From positions 1 through 63,687 of the forward strand of contig NZ_JXQV01000026.1 of NCBI RefSeq assembly GCF_000834635.1: a DNA stretch of 63,687 nucleotides, given 5' to 3'. The notes beneath the pieces were generated by a model. That model searched no databases. It was not told where the DNA came from and was given only the letters and a program-made list of their open reading frames with translations. The position numbers and the translations under genes are program-made. Shown piece after piece: positions 27,263 through 36,655 of the stretch. Position 1 is the stretch's first letter, and the number at the start of each line of letters is the position of its first letter. This stretch comes from Agrobacterium tumefaciens. GTDB lineage: Bacteria; Pseudomonadota; Alphaproteobacteria; Rhizobiales; Rhizobiaceae.

Positions 27263-28366
27263 ATGACGCTAAGCAATTCTGATAGCGATCTTTTTTCGCC
27301 AGTTGATATGGGTGCGTTAAGGCTTACAAACCGCATCGTCATGGCACCGCTCACACGCAGTCGCATGGGTACGGATGGCGTGCCCAATGAAATGCACGCC
27401 GACTACTACGCACAGCGGGCCAGCGCAGGCTTGATCATCAGCGAAGCGACCAACATCTCCGCGCAGGGACGGGGCTATGCCTTGACGCCGGGAATCTGGA
27501 CGGAAGAACAGGTGGCAGGCTGGAAAAAGGTAACAGATGCGGTGCATACAGCCGGTGGCCTGATTGTATGCCAGTTGTGGCATGTGGGCCGCTTCTCGCA
27601 TGTGGACCTGCAGCCGGACGGTGGTGCACCGGTGGCACCCTCCGCTGTCCGGGCGGAAGGGCAGACCTATACCGAAAAGGGGATGTTGGATGTCTCGATG
27701 CCGCGTGCACTGGAAACGTCCGAGATTTCAGGCATCATCCAGCAATACCGCCATGCTGCCGAATGTGCAAAACGTGCAGGTTTCGATGGCGTGGAGGTGC
27801 ATTCCGCCAATAGCTATCTGCTGGACCAGTTCCTGCGTGATTCGACCAACCAGCGCAGCGACGAATACGGTGGCTCCATTGATAATCGCACCCGGCTGAC
27901 GTTGGAAGTCACTGAGGCGGTCGTCAAAATCTGGGGACACGACCGCGTCGGCATTCGCCTTTCCCCCGTGACGCCGGACGCTGGCAACACGCCGCTCGAC
28001 AGCCAGGTCATGCAGACATATGGCCATTTGATCGAGCAGCTAAATCGCTTCAATCTGGCGTATATGCACTTTGTGGAAGGTGCAACGGCTACCTCTCGGA
28101 CAGTACCCGACGGTTTGGATCTCGATGCGTTGCGCGCACTGTTCAAAGGCCCCTACATCGGCAACAACAACTACGACCTAGACCTCGCGGTGAAGCGACA
28201 CGCTGAAGGCAAGGTCGATGCAGTCGCCTTTGGTCGTCCATTCATCGCCAATCCCGATCTGGTCCGTCGCTTGAAAGTGGGCGCTGAGCTGGCTGTTGCC
28301 CCCCGTGAAACCTATTATGGCAACGGTTCCAAGGGCTACACCGATTGGCCTGTGCTGGCAGATTGA
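27263..28366 (+). CDS. Old yellow enzyme family alkene reductase (NemA-like)
   Basis: A 367-residue FMN enzyme. The OYE core is complete: LTNRIVMAPLTRSRM, the FMN and substrate site QLWHVGRFSH, the active-site pair HSANSYLLDQFLRDSTNQRSDEYGGS, and VDAVAFGRPFIANPDLVRRL near the end. It uses NAD(P)H to reduce activated C=C bonds such as enones, maleimides and nitroesters. First gene of a run followed by an exported NTF2-like protein and an esterase, with a divergent LysR; together they suggest detoxification or use of electrophilic compounds. Confidence 0.9.
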   Translation: MTLSNSDSDLFSPVDMGALRLTNRIVMAPLTRSRMGTDGVPNEMHADYYAQRASAGLIISEATNISAQGRGYALTPGIWTEEQVAGWKKVTDAVHTAGGLIVCQLWHVGRFSHVDLQPDGGAPVAPSAVRAEGQTYTEKGMLDVSMPRALETSEISGIIQQYRHAAECAKRAGFDGVEVHSANSYLLDQFLRDSTNQRSDEYGGSIDNRTRLTLEVTEAVVKIWGHDRVGIRLSPVTPDAGNTPLDSQVMQTYGHLIEQLNRFNLAYMHFVEGATATSRTVPDGLDLDALRALFKGPYIGNNNYDLDLAVKRHAEGKVDAVAFGRPFIANPDLVRRLKVGAELAVAPRETYYGNGSKGYTDWPVLAD

Positions 28367-28437
28367 ACAGGTTGGTTGCCCACACAGCATCGACATGGAA
28401 TCCAAGGGTCATGGAGACTCTTACCAGGAGTAATCGA

Positions 28438-28938
28438 GTGAAGACGACTTTCATCAAAACTTTGATTTTTGCGGCGGTCGCTATTGGCATGTTCACAACC
28501 GCCAAAGCCGCAGATTCGCAAAACAGCCCAACATCCAACCAAGGAACAACTATGATGAGCAAACCCACATATGTGCATGATTACCAGGCCATTTCCGAAG
28601 TGCTGAACAAGTACATCGAAGGCTGCAAGCAGGCCGAAAGCAGCATCATGAAGTCGGCTTTCCACCCCCAGGCGACGATGTACAGCGTTGACACGGATGG
28701 CAAGCTCACTGGCGGCGCGATTCCGATCCTCTTCGAAGGGATCGACAAGGGTTTCCGCCCGTCTCCCGAAGCGACTGCTGCGATAACGCGCATTGAGATC
28801 GTGGGTACGGCGGCGAGCGCCCGCATCGATGCCAACGACATGTCCGGCATCTCGTTCACCGACTTCTTCCATCTGCTGAAGGTCGATGGCCAGTGGACGG
28901 TGATCAGCAAGATTTTCCATACACACGTGGCATCTTAA
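28438..28938 (+). CDS. Exported NTF2/SnoaL-like protein
   Basis: About 166 residues from a GTG at 28438 with AGGAG 8 bp upstream. A signal peptide (VKTTFIKTLIFAAVAIGMF then TTAKAA) is followed by a single NTF2-like domain: YQAISEVLNKYIEGCKQ, FHPQATMYSVD, ITRIEIVGTAASARID, DFFHLLKVDGQWTVISKIF. Such domains bind small molecules and sometimes act as isomerases or dehydratases. It is 70 bp downstream of the old yellow enzyme and likely co-transcribed. The specific role is unknown. Confidence 0.7.
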   Translation: MKTTFIKTLIFAAVAIGMFTTAKAADSQNSPTSNQGTTMMSKPTYVHDYQAISEVLNKYIEGCKQAESSIMKSAFHPQATMYSVDTDGKLTGGAIPILFEGIDKGFRPSPEATAAITRIEIVGTAASARIDANDMSGISFTDFFHLLKVDGQWTVISKIFHTHVAS

Positions 28939-28963
28939 CTGCACATCTGATCCAAGACCTGCG

Positions 28964-28996
28964 ACTGGACTGGCTTATCTGTTGACCCAGTCCAGT
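28964..28996. terminator. Perfect 10-bp hairpin after the NTF2-like gene
   Basis: ACTGGACTGG at 28964-28973 and CCAGTCCAGT at 28987-28996 pair completely with a 13-base loop, 25 bp after the stop codon at 28938. Position favours a transcription end; there is no T-run, so Rho-type or repeat function stays open. Confidence 0.45.
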
Positions 28997-29428
28997 GGGA
29001 ATAGAACTCTGATCTCCAGTGGTGATGTGCGCCACCTTGTTGCGCACCACCATCGGCGTCTTTTTGGGCGCATTCACAGCGCGTCTTATCAAAGATCGTA
29101 CCGACAGATATGCCAGTAGCTTCTAAAATCGCATACGTCTGCCGCCAAACATCGCTCACAATCGCTCTGGAATTCTGCCGAAGGATGGACCGCATGAGCT
29201 GCGTTTAGCAAAACTGCCCTCATGTTAAACGTTTACGCCGACGGAAGCTTTTGGCCAAGCATACACAATCTGTTTGACGTCACAGACGCTGATGTTTGTC
29301 CAATGCCTCAAAATCACGGTGCCATTCTCCGCTCCGAGATCAGCTTCGCCGCAAGCGCCCGCATCGACACCGACTGCGCCTCAAAAATTTTTGCTTCACA
29401 TTCAATCCCTCTATTAAAAGAAAATATC
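28997..29428. other. Gene-free stretch between NTF2-like and esterase genes
   Basis: I see no convincing gene here. Open frames exist on both strands (minus 28935-29195, plus 29222 onward joined to the esterase frame), but none matches a known family. The mosaic look and the broken frames suggest decayed sequence. Confidence 0.4.
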
Positions 29429-30448
29429 ATGAAAACCATCACCTCTGCGGTCGCCCTTTCCGCACTGAGCCTAGCTGTTGGAAACGCTTCTGCAGCTGAA
29501 CGGCCGGGCTTAGAACACAACGTTGCAAAATTCTTGCAATCGCTTGAAGGCGGCAAGACGCTTGACACCATGACGCCTGTCGAGGCCCGCGCTGCGCTGG
29601 CGGGTGCCCAGGCTGCGCCCGGAGTGGCCTTGCCGGCGGCTGACGTCAGCGAGAAGACGATCCAAGTCAATGGCAGTGATCTGAAGCTGACGATCGTTCG
29701 CCCCGCAGGCAGCAAACAGGAGACCCTGCCTGCATTCATGTACTTCCACGGCGGCGGCTGGGTGCTGGGCGACTTCCCGACCCACGAACGGCTGGTGCGT
29801 GACCTGGTGGCAGGCTCGGGTGCGGCGGCAGTCTTCGTCAACTACTCCCTGTCGCCTGAGGCTGGATACGGCGTTGCCATTGAACAAGGTTATGCCGCTA
29901 CGAAATGGGTGGCCGAACATGGCGAGGAAATCAAGGTCGACGGCAAGCGTCTCGCCGTGGCCGGGAACAGCGCAGGTGGCAACATCGCCGCCGCGGTTGC
30001 CTTGATGGCGAACGAAAAGGGCGCACCTGCACTGCGTTCGCAAGTGCTGCTATGTCCGGTGACGGATGCAAACTTCGACACGCCGTCATACAAGGAGTTT
30101 GCCAACGGCTACTTCCTGACGAAGGACTTGATGGTGTGGTTCTGGGACCATTACATGACCGATGTCGATGCCCGCAAGCAGATCTACGCTTCGCCACTTC
30201 AGGCGACGTCCGAGCAGCTCAAAGGCTTGCCGCCGACGCTCATCCAGACCGCCGAGTACGACGTCCTGCGCGATGAAGCCGAGGCTTATGGCCGTAAGCT
30301 CGACGCTGCGGGTGTGCATGTGAAGTCTGTGCGCTACAACGGCATGATCCACGATTTTGGATTGTCGAACGCGTTCAGCCATCTGCCCGCACCACGCAGC
30401 GCGATCGCGCAGGCGTCGCAAGAACTCAAGACCAACCTGGGAGAATAA
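29429..30448 (+). CDS. Exported alpha/beta hydrolase (HSL/acetyl-esterase type)
   Basis: About 339 residues from the ATG at 29429, chosen because a signal peptide (MKTITSAVALSALSLAVGNA then SAAE) begins there; the upstream in-frame extension to 29222 has no such feature. The hormone-sensitive-lipase signature is complete: oxyanion box MYFHGGGWVLGDF, nucleophile elbow AGNSAGGNIAAA, acid near EYDVLRDEAEAY and His in GMIHDFGL. It should hydrolyse short-chain esters or lactones in the periplasm. Probably part of the LysR-controlled detoxification set. Confidence 0.85.
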   Translation: MKTITSAVALSALSLAVGNASAAERPGLEHNVAKFLQSLEGGKTLDTMTPVEARAALAGAQAAPGVALPAADVSEKTIQVNGSDLKLTIVRPAGSKQETLPAFMYFHGGGWVLGDFPTHERLVRDLVAGSGAAAVFVNYSLSPEAGYGVAIEQGYAATKWVAEHGEEIKVDGKRLAVAGNSAGGNIAAAVALMANEKGAPALRSQVLLCPVTDANFDTPSYKEFANGYFLTKDLMVWFWDHYMTDVDARKQIYASPLQATSEQLKGLPPTLIQTAEYDVLRDEAEAYGRKLDAAGVHVKSVRYNGMIHDFGLSNAFSHLPAPRSAIAQASQELKTNLGE

Positions 30449-30450
30449 GG

Positions 30451-30624
30451 TTATCGGGTGCATGGGAAGTTTTATGGACGAATGTCCACGACACTCTGAC
30501 GTATCTGGCGGCAGCCGTTGTCTTTCTTCATATCGCTGCTGCGCTGTGGCATCACGTCATCCGCAAGGATGTCATGCTACAGCTGATGATGCCGCTTGTC
30601 TCAGATCGGAAATCAGCAAAATAA
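30451..30624 (+). pseudogene. C-terminal remnant of a cytochrome b561-family gene
   Basis: Directly after the esterase stop, one frame reads WTNVHDTLTYLAAAVVFLHI, then AAALWHHVIRKDVML and QLMMPLVSDR to a TAA at 30622-30624. The last transmembrane helix with its haem-ligand His, the ALWHH.I.RKD motif and the end of the protein match bacterial cytochrome b561. The first three helices are absent and there is no start codon, so it is a dead 3' fragment, perhaps left by the recombination that brought in the esterase. Confidence 0.7.
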
Positions 30625-30798
30625 ATCGGGTTTTGTTCGGCGATATCGAGCATTGAGATGTCGGATTTTGGTGCTTCGCCAGTTTGTGGCGAGCACATCA
30701 AATCGTAATCATTGTTCAAATTTACTCGCTTTAATCACAAAACGGGGTGGCAGTCTCAATGCTTTACTCTTATCTTCACCGCTGAGGAAGTTGGTTTG
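30625..30798. other. Non-coding stretch upstream of the terC leader
   Basis: AT-rich DNA without a recognisable gene. It probably holds the promoter of the terC transcript; no motif is clear enough to mark. Confidence 0.35.
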
Positions 30799-30966
30799 AT
30801 GCCTGAAGACAAGAACGACGAAGACAGTCCAGACAGTCGCCGAACAACCGCGGCCCGACTTTTCTCGGTGCTGCATTTCACCCTACTTCTATCAGCTTCT
30901 TCAACCGCCCGGCTCGTCCGCGGCGGCTTTTTTCGTATTCCTGTCAACAAAAGAAGGATCGGCTGA
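30799..30966 (+). CDS. Possible 55-residue leader ORF of terC
   Basis: An ATG at 30799 with a GAGGAAG box opens a frame of 55 codons whose TGA (30964-30966) lies inside the first arm of a terminator-like hairpin just before terC. The peptide is charged at first ([15 protein letters not shown]) and then has a hydrophobic stretch ([15 protein letters not shown]). It matches no family known to me. A ribosome reaching the stop codon would cover the hairpin, which would permit read-through into terC, so a regulatory leader is plausible; a chance frame is also possible. Confidence 0.35.
   Translation: MPEDKNDEDSPDSRRTTAARLFSVLHFTLLLSASSTARLVRGGFFRIPVNKRRIG
30905..30933 (+). terminator. First terminator-like hairpin in the terC leader
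   Basis: CCGCC-CGG pairs with CCG-GGCGG (30905-30912 with 30918-30926, one bulged C) and is followed by six T at 30928-30933. This is the classic intrinsic terminator shape, placed within the leader ORF about 60 bp before terC. Confidence 0.6.
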
Positions 30967-30987
30967 CCCCCACTGTCAGCCTTTTTT
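30961..30987 (+). terminator. Second terminator-like hairpin touching the terC start
   Basis: GGCTGAC at 30961-30967 pairs exactly with GTCAGCC at 30975-30981, followed by six T (30982-30987). The terC ATG is only 5 bp further, so the hairpin takes the place of a Shine-Dalgarno sequence. Such a site would block both transcription and translation unless remodelled. Confidence 0.65.
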
Positions 30988-30991
30988 ACCA

Positions 30992-32560
30992 ATGATATTT
31001 GAATGGATGTCCGACCCAGCCGCTTGGGCGGGCCTTGCCACCCTGATCGTCCTCGAAATCGTATTGGGGATCGACAACCTCGTCTTCATTGCCATCCTCG
31101 CAGATAAGCTACCGGAACATCAGCGCGAGAAAGCGCGCCTCATCGGTCTCGGGCTCGCACTTGGCATGCGGCTCATCCTGCTGGCGTCAATCGCCTGGAT
31201 CGTCACGCTGACCGCGCCTTTGTTTACCGTGCTAAGCGTCGAACTCTCAGGACGTGACCTCATTCTGATCTTCGGCGGTTTGTTCCTGCTGTTCAAGGGA
31301 ACGATGGAACTGCACGAGCGTCTCGAAGGGCACACCGAGCGCAAGAACGGTCCGGTCGAGCATGCCATCTTCTGGCAGGTCCTCGTGCAGATCGTGGTTC
31401 TCGACGCCGTGTTTTCGCTCGACAGCGTCATCACCGCCGTCGGCATGGTCCAGCATCTCTCCGTCATGATGATCGGCGTCATCATTGCCATGGGTGTCAT
31501 GATGGCAGCCTCCAAGCCCTTAATGGCATTCGTATCGAAACACCCGACCGTCGTCATCCTGTGCCTGGGCTTCCTCATGATGATCGGCTTCTCGCTGATC
31601 GTTGAAGGCCTCGGGTTCCATATTTCGAAGGGCTACCTCTACGCGGCCATCGGCTTCTCGGTCCTGATCGAGGCGTTCAACCAAGTCGGGCGTCGCAACC
31701 GCGAGCGGTTCGTCACGACTGGAGACATGAGGGAGCGTACGGCAAATGCGGTGCTGTCGTTACTGGGTCGCCGACGGGGCGAGCCGCAACTCGGCGAGAC
31801 GGCAGACCTGATTGCCGAGCGTGCGACCGAGGGCGAGCTCTTTACCACGGTCGAACACGAGATGATCGAAAGCGTTCTCACGCTGGCCGACCGCCCCGCC
31901 AAGTCGGTCATGACACCGCGACTGGATATCGACTGGCTTGACATAGACGACAGCGACGAAGAGCTTCGGCGCAAGGTGATCGAGATGGGGCATTCCCGTT
32001 TTCCTGTGGCCCGTGGCAGTCTTGACGAATTCCTCGGAATTGCTCTAACAAAGGACCTCCTCCGCGACTTTATCGAGGACGGAAGGTTCGACTTCACCAA
32101 GTCCCTTCGCCAGCCTCTGGTCGTGCATGAGAGCATCAGTGCTCTTAGGCTTCTAGAGCAACTCCGCAAATCTCCAGTGCAGGTGGCAATGGTCCTCGAC
32201 GAGTTCGGCTCACTGGAAGGCATGGTGACGCCGACCGATCTGCTTGAGGCGATCGCTGGTGACTTCGCTGATGAGGATGGGGATCAGTTGGCCGTGGAGC
32301 GCGGTGAGGATGGGTCACTTCTGGTCGATGGCTGGATTGACATCCGGCATGTATCGAAGCTGCTCGATATCGATCTTGTCGATGACGCGGACCGGTATTC
32401 CACCCTTGCAGGTCTAATTCTTTGGAGACTCGGACATATGCCCGTGGTTGGAGAGACGGTGCTTTTCGGGGATATGATTTATGAAGTTGTGTCGCTTGAT
32501 GTGCACATGATCGAAAAGGTGAAAATCAGCAAAGCTACTCGCGTGGTCGAAGTACGTTAA
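30992..32560 (+). CDS. TerC-family membrane protein with CBS and CorC/HlyC domains
   Basis: A 522-residue protein. Residues 1-230 form the TerC membrane domain with about seven helices and the family signatures [20 protein letters not shown] and [18 protein letters not shown], whose acidic residues lie in membrane helices and probably bind metal. Then come a linker (230-290), two CBS repeats (about 300-420; [32 protein letters not shown]) and a CorC/HlyC transporter-associated domain to the end. TerC relatives export manganese or supply metal to secreted enzymes. The leader with two terminator-like hairpins suggests conditional expression. No SD is seen before the ATG. Confidence 0.9.
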   Translation: MIFEWMSDPAAWAGLATLIVLEIVLGIDNLVFIAILADKLPEHQREKARLIGLGLALGMRLILLASIAWIVTLTAPLFTVLSVELSGRDLILIFGGLFLLFKGTMELHERLEGHTERKNGPVEHAIFWQVLVQIVVLDAVFSLDSVITAVGMVQHLSVMMIGVIIAMGVMMAASKPLMAFVSKHPTVVILCLGFLMMIGFSLIVEGLGFHISKGYLYAAIGFSVLIEAFNQVGRRNRERFVTTGDMRERTANAVLSLLGRRRGEPQLGETADLIAERATEGELFTTVEHEMIESVLTLADRPAKSVMTPRLDIDWLDIDDSDEELRRKVIEMGHSRFPVARGSLDEFLGIALTKDLLRDFIEDGRFDFTKSLRQPLVVHESISALRLLEQLRKSPVQVAMVLDEFGSLEGMVTPTDLLEAIAGDFADEDGDQLAVERGEDGSLLVDGWIDIRHVSKLLDIDLVDDADRYSTLAGLILWRLGHMPVVGETVLFGDMIYEVVSLDVHMIEKVKISKATRVVEVR

Positions 32561-32635
32561 GACAGGCGTTCTCCAAAGGTCGCAGTCGCTGCATGAAGGG
32601 CCTCATATCAAGGGAGACGACAACGAAGAAGCTCC

Positions 32636-32666
32636 ACCCCCGTGTTCGAAATGATAGGGCGGGGGT
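32636..32666 (+). terminator. Hairpin after terC
   Basis: ACCCCCG at 32636-32642 and CGGGGGT at 32660-32666 form a 7-bp GC stem 75 bp after the terC stop. No T-run follows, so this is only a probable transcript end. Confidence 0.35.
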
Positions 32667-32785
32667 TCCGTAGAACAATATACATGGACAATATCGTTCG
32701 ACAAAAACAATCTGAGATGATTGTGTTCACTCATCGGCTGGCAGAAAACCTGCATGAAATGAGATGACGTTGTTGCGAGGTGGGG

Positions 32786-33814
32786 ATGAAACGACCAACT
32801 ATCACGGATGTTGCCAAAGCTGCCGGTGTAAGCGTCGCGACAGTGGACCGCGTCTTGAATGGCCGCCTGCCCGTTCGCGAGGAGACGTCAAAGAAGGTGT
32901 TCGCTGCCGCGGAGCGGCTAAGCTTTCATGCAACCAATATAATTCGTCAAAGGATGCTGGCTGACCTACCGGTATATTCCTTCGGCATTATCCTCAGGAA
33001 GGAACGGCAGGAATTCTATCAGTCGTTTGCTTCTGAACTCCAGATGGCGGCATCCACCGTAAAGGACCGCCATATCCAACTCACCATACAGTATTTGAAA
33101 ACAGGCGAGCCAACGGAGTTGTCGGAGATGATGTTGGGCATGTCAGGAAAAGTATCAGCCATTGCAGCGACAGGCCCAGACCATCACGACGTTACCGCTG
33201 CTGTTTCGGCCTTAAGATCCAAAGGTATTCCCACATTTTCTTTGTTGACAGATCTCGCCCAAGGAGTTCGAGAAGCCTATTTAGGAACAAACAATATGAA
33301 AGTCGGCCGCAGTGCCGCATGGATGATATCGAAACTTTCGCCGAACCCCGGCAAAGTTCTACTGTTTCTAGGAGGTCACCGTTTTCACGGGCATTCTCTA
33401 AGAGAAATGGGGTTTCGGGCTTACATGCGTGAATTTGCCCCGGAATTTCAGGTGTTGGACGCACTCATCAATCTAGAGACGCGACAACTCACCTACGAGA
33501 TGATGATGGATACGCTTTCACGTCATCCTGATCTCGTCGGAGTTTATTGCATTGGCGGCGGTATGGAAGGTGTTATTGAAGCACTTAATCAAAGTCCGCG
33601 GTCCGACCAGATAGCGTGTTTGGTCAATGAGCTGACCCCGCAATCAAGGCAAGCCTTGCTTGAGCGCAGGATTTCCGGTGTTTTCCAAACTCCGCTGCGC
33701 GAATTATGCGGTGATTTGATCTCCACTATGATCCACACAATCGAACACGGTATGGCGGAAAGCCCAGGACAGAGGTTTTTTCCCGCTCATTTGTGGGTTC
33801 CTGAAAGCCTATGA
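32786..33814 (+). CDS. LacI-family regulator of the inositol-type sugar operon
   Basis: About 342 residues from the ATG at 32786 (GAGGTGGGG upstream; a GTG at 32780 is an alternative). It opens with the LacI headpiece PTITDVAKAAGVSVATVDRV and LNGRLPVREETSKKV, then a periplasmic-binding-like effector domain (SFGIILRKERQEFYQSFASE to PAHLWVPESL). The TVDRVLN form of the headpiece is typical of LacI regulators of rhizobial sugar ABC operons. It precedes the ABC operon on the same strand by 265 bp, in which two inverted repeats occur. A paralogue lies at 52719. Confidence 0.85.
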   Translation: MKRPTITDVAKAAGVSVATVDRVLNGRLPVREETSKKVFAAAERLSFHATNIIRQRMLADLPVYSFGIILRKERQEFYQSFASELQMAASTVKDRHIQLTIQYLKTGEPTELSEMMLGMSGKVSAIAATGPDHHDVTAAVSALRSKGIPTFSLLTDLAQGVREAYLGTNNMKVGRSAAWMISKLSPNPGKVLLFLGGHRFHGHSLREMGFRAYMREFAPEFQVLDALINLETRQLTYEMMMDTLSRHPDLVGVYCIGGGMEGVIEALNQSPRSDQIACLVNELTPQSRQALLERRISGVFQTPLRELCGDLISTMIHTIEHGMAESPGQRFFPAHLWVPESL

Positions 33815-33818
33815 TAGT

Positions 33819-33835
33819 TTGATAGATAATATCAA
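33819..33835. promoter_or_regulatory. Inverted repeat after the LacI gene (candidate operator)
   Basis: TTGATA at 33819-33824 and TATCAA at 33830-33835 form a perfect 6-bp inverted repeat with 5-bp spacer, in the gap upstream of the ABC operon. Confidence 0.4.
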
Positions 33836-33874
33836 GCATTATTGGTCTATTTCTATCATGGCTGAAAGGTAAAG

Positions 33875-33888
33875 CCGTTACGGAACGG
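33875..33888. promoter_or_regulatory. LacI-type palindrome upstream of the ABC operon
   Basis: CCGTTACGGAACGG is a near-perfect 14-bp palindrome with a central CG (one mismatch per half), the usual form of a LacI-family operator, about 190 bp before the binding-protein start. Best candidate site for the regulator at 32786. Confidence 0.45.
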
Positions 33889-34079
33889 TTGACCATATCC
33901 GCTCTCTCAGACAATTGTGCCTTGCGACGGTGGAGACAGGAGGCCGTCGCCCAGAACTCAATAAGTAATGCATCGCTCTCGTTCCCGATTTTCATCTGGT
34001 CCACCGGTTGAGAGGAGGATGAGTGCTGCCTTTCTGAAGAGCCATGGTGACCGTTGGTATTTTTGAGGAGGAACTTAAA

Positions 34080-35021
34080 TTGAAAAAACATCTCATGCTC
34101 GTGGCATTTGCAACACTGCTGGCGACATCTGCTTCTGCGCAAACAATCGGCGTCTCCATGGCGCTTTTCGACGATAACTTTCTCACCGTGCTGCGAAATG
34201 GCATGACGGATTACGCAAAGACAAAGCAGGGTGTTACCCTTCAGGTCGAAGATGCGCAAAACGACGTTGGCAAACAGCTCAGCCAGGTCCAGAATTTTGT
34301 AGCCTCCGGTGTAGACGCAATCATCGTCAACCCCGTCGACACGGATGGAACCGCTGCGATTTCGCAGGCCGCCGCCGCCGCTGGAATTCCACTGGTCTAC
34401 GTCAACCGTCAGCCAGCCAACGTCGACCAGCTTCCCGAAAAGCAGGCATTCGTCGCTTCCGACGAAAAGGAATCTGGAACACTTCAAACCAAGGAAGTCT
34501 GCCGCATTCTCAAGGAAGCCGGCAAGCAAGAAGCCAAAGCCGTCGTGATGATGGGTGAACTGTCCAACCAGGCAGCGCGCATGAGAACCCAGGACATCAA
34601 GGACGTGATTGCGACGCCGGATTGCAACTTTATCAAGATCGTCGAAGAACAGACAGCTAACTGGTCGCGCACCCAAGGTGCCGATCTTATGACCAACTGG
34701 CTATCCGCTGGCGTTCAGTTCGATGCGGTCATCGCCAACAACGACGAGATGGCAATTGGCGCTATCCAGTCGCTGAAAGCAGCGGGCAAGGATATGAAGT
34801 CCGTCGTCGTGGCAGGCATTGACGCGACACAGGATGCCCTCGCTTCCGTGGCTGCAGGCGATCTTGATGTGACCGTCTTCCAGAACGCTGCCGGGCAGGG
34901 CAAGGGCGCGGTGGATGCTGCGCTTAAGCTTGCAGGCGGCGAGACGATCGAGAAGAAGGGCTATGTGCCTTTTGAACTCGTCACTCCGGCAAACCTCAAG
35001 ACCTACCAGGCCAAGAACTAA
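34080..35021 (+). CDS. Periplasmic sugar-binding protein of ABC importer
   Basis: About 313 residues. The start is a TTG at 34080 with a strong GAGGAGG box 8 bp upstream, giving a clear signal peptide (KKHLMLVAFATLLATSASAQ). The mature part is a ribose/inositol-type binding protein: IGVSMALFDDNFLTVLRNGM, SQVQNFVASGVDAIIVNPVD, AVIANNDEMAIGAIQSLKAA and VVAGIDATQDAL. It delivers a sugar or cyclitol to the permease complex encoded next. Close paralogues lie at 37747 and 54165. With inositol catabolic genes downstream, an inositol or its derivative is the probable ligand. Confidence 0.9.
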   Translation: MKKHLMLVAFATLLATSASAQTIGVSMALFDDNFLTVLRNGMTDYAKTKQGVTLQVEDAQNDVGKQLSQVQNFVASGVDAIIVNPVDTDGTAAISQAAAAAGIPLVYVNRQPANVDQLPEKQAFVASDEKESGTLQTKEVCRILKEAGKQEAKAVVMMGELSNQAARMRTQDIKDVIATPDCNFIKIVEEQTANWSRTQGADLMTNWLSAGVQFDAVIANNDEMAIGAIQSLKAAGKDMKSVVVAGIDATQDALASVAAGDLDVTVFQNAAGQGKGAVDAALKLAGGETIEKKGYVPFELVTPANLKTYQAKN

Positions 35022-35088
35022 AATAACTCTGCGTAGCGGAGGGAAGGCTGTGCCTTCTCTTCCTTGCCAGAGCGACGGAGGATAAGCC

Positions 35089-36627
35089 ATGGTCAGTCCC
35101 ACAACAGCGGCGGCTATCAAGCAAGTGCTCGATGCCACCGAAGCCGACGGTCTGCTTTCGATCGAAGGAATTCGCAAAGAGTTTCCAGGCGTAGTTGCAC
35201 TCGATAACGTCAAGCTGCGTGTTAGACCCGGAACGGTGCATGCACTCATGGGCGAAAACGGTGCGGGCAAATCGACGCTCATGAAAATCATTGCTGGAAT
35301 ATACCAGCCTGACGCAGGTGAAATCCGCATTCGAGGCGTCCCGACAGTGTTGCAGTCGCCTCTCGATGCGCTCGAGCAGGGGATCGCGATGATCCACCAG
35401 GAACTTCAGTTGATGAACTGGATGACCGTGGCGGAAAACATCTGGATAAGGCGAGAGCCCAAAAACCGCTTCGGTCTCATTGACCATTCAAAAATGGTAA
35501 AGATGACGGAGGAGCTTTTCGCTCGCCTGAACATCTCGCTCGATCCGCGTTCGCAAGTGTCGGAGTTGACGGTGGCTCAAAAGCAGATGGTCGAGATTGC
35601 TCGCGCCGTCAGCTACGAGTCGTCTGTCCTCATCATGGATGAACCGACCTCGGCCTTGACCGATCGCGAAGTACAGCATCTCTTTTCCATCATCCGCAGC
35701 TTGCGCGAGCGCGGTATTGGTATCGTTTACATCACACACAAAATGAATGAACTCTTCGAGATTGCCGATGAGTTTACGGTTTTCCGCGATGGCAAATACG
35801 TCGGCACACATTTTTCGAAGGATGTTAACCGCGACGATATCATTCGCATGATGGTTGGCCGAGACATTACCGATATGTTCCCCAAGATCGATTGCCCTAT
35901 TGGCGATGTGATCCTTGAAGTGAAGAACCTCACGATCCCTGGCGTTTTCCACGATATTTCCTTCACGCTGAGGCGAGGCGAAATACTGGGTCTGGCGGGC
36001 TTGGTGGGTTCCAAGCGATCGAACGTCGCCGAAGCCATTTTTGGTGTCACGCCCGCAAAAACGGGTGAAATCCTGATTGAAGGCAAGCCGGTCAGCATCG
36101 GCAGTCCTAGCGCTGCGATGGCACAGGGACTTGCTTTCCTGACAGAGGATCGCAAGGAAACGGGTTGTTTTCTTATCCTGAATTGCCTTGAAAACATCCA
36201 GTCCGCTTTGATAACGCGTTCCCATGTGAAGGCGGGATTCGTCGACCAGTCGACGGTCACCAAGTTAGCCGAGGATATGGCGGCAACGCTTCGAGTAAAA
36301 ACCCCAAACCTCTATGAGGCGGTCGAGAACCTTTCAGGCGGCAACCAGCAGAAGTTGCTGATTGCACGATGGCTGCTGACCAAGCCGCGCATCCTCATTC
36401 TCGACGAGCCGACGCGCGGCATCGATGTGGGAGCGAAAGCGGAAATACATCGACTGATCACCGGTTTGGCGGCTGAGGGGGTCGCCGTGCTTATGATCTC
36501 GTCGGAACTTCCGGAGGTCTTGGGAATGAGTGACCGGATAGTCGTCATGCATGAAGGTCGGGTTGCTGGTGTTCTCGATCGCGCCGAAGCAACTCAAGTC
36601 AAGATAATGGACCTAGCTGCGCGCTAA
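35089..36627 (+). CDS. Sugar ABC importer ATPase (two fused ATPase domains)
   Basis: A 512-residue RbsA/MglA-type protein. The first ATPase domain has Walker [18 protein letters not shown], a signature region [19 protein letters not shown] and Walker [14 protein letters not shown]. The second has a degenerate Walker A ([13 protein letters not shown]) but a full signature [15 protein letters not shown] and [13 protein letters not shown]. One competent and one altered site is normal in this family. It powers uptake of the ligand of the upstream binding protein with the permease encoded 28 bp downstream. Confidence 0.92.
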   Translation: MVSPTTAAAIKQVLDATEADGLLSIEGIRKEFPGVVALDNVKLRVRPGTVHALMGENGAGKSTLMKIIAGIYQPDAGEIRIRGVPTVLQSPLDALEQGIAMIHQELQLMNWMTVAENIWIRREPKNRFGLIDHSKMVKMTEELFARLNISLDPRSQVSELTVAQKQMVEIARAVSYESSVLIMDEPTSALTDREVQHLFSIIRSLRERGIGIVYITHKMNELFEIADEFTVFRDGKYVGTHFSKDVNRDDIIRMMVGRDITDMFPKIDCPIGDVILEVKNLTIPGVFHDISFTLRRGEILGLAGLVGSKRSNVAEAIFGVTPAKTGEILIEGKPVSIGSPSAAMAQGLAFLTEDRKETGCFLILNCLENIQSALITRSHVKAGFVDQSTVTKLAEDMAATLRVKTPNLYEAVENLSGGNQQKLLIARWLLTKPRILILDEPTRGIDVGAKAEIHRLITGLAAEGVAVLMISSELPEVLGMSDRIVVMHEGRVAGVLDRAEATQVKIMDLAAR

Positions 36628-36655
36628 TCGTGCACCGTGGGAGGAATATTGCATT

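Noticed and set aside
28904..29195. Transposase fragment between the NTF2-like gene and esterase
   Set aside because: Neither overlapping minus-strand frame shows a DDE or HUH motif or any family I can name, and there are no terminal repeats other than the short hairpin at 28964.
30799..30990. yybP-ykoY manganese riboswitch before terC
   Set aside because: The conserved GGGGAGTAG-type and paired loop sequences are not present; only terminator-like hairpins and a leader ORF are seen.
33726..34676. Minus-strand ORF of 316 codons
   Set aside because: Antisense to the binding-protein gene and the operator region; low-complexity composition and no domain.
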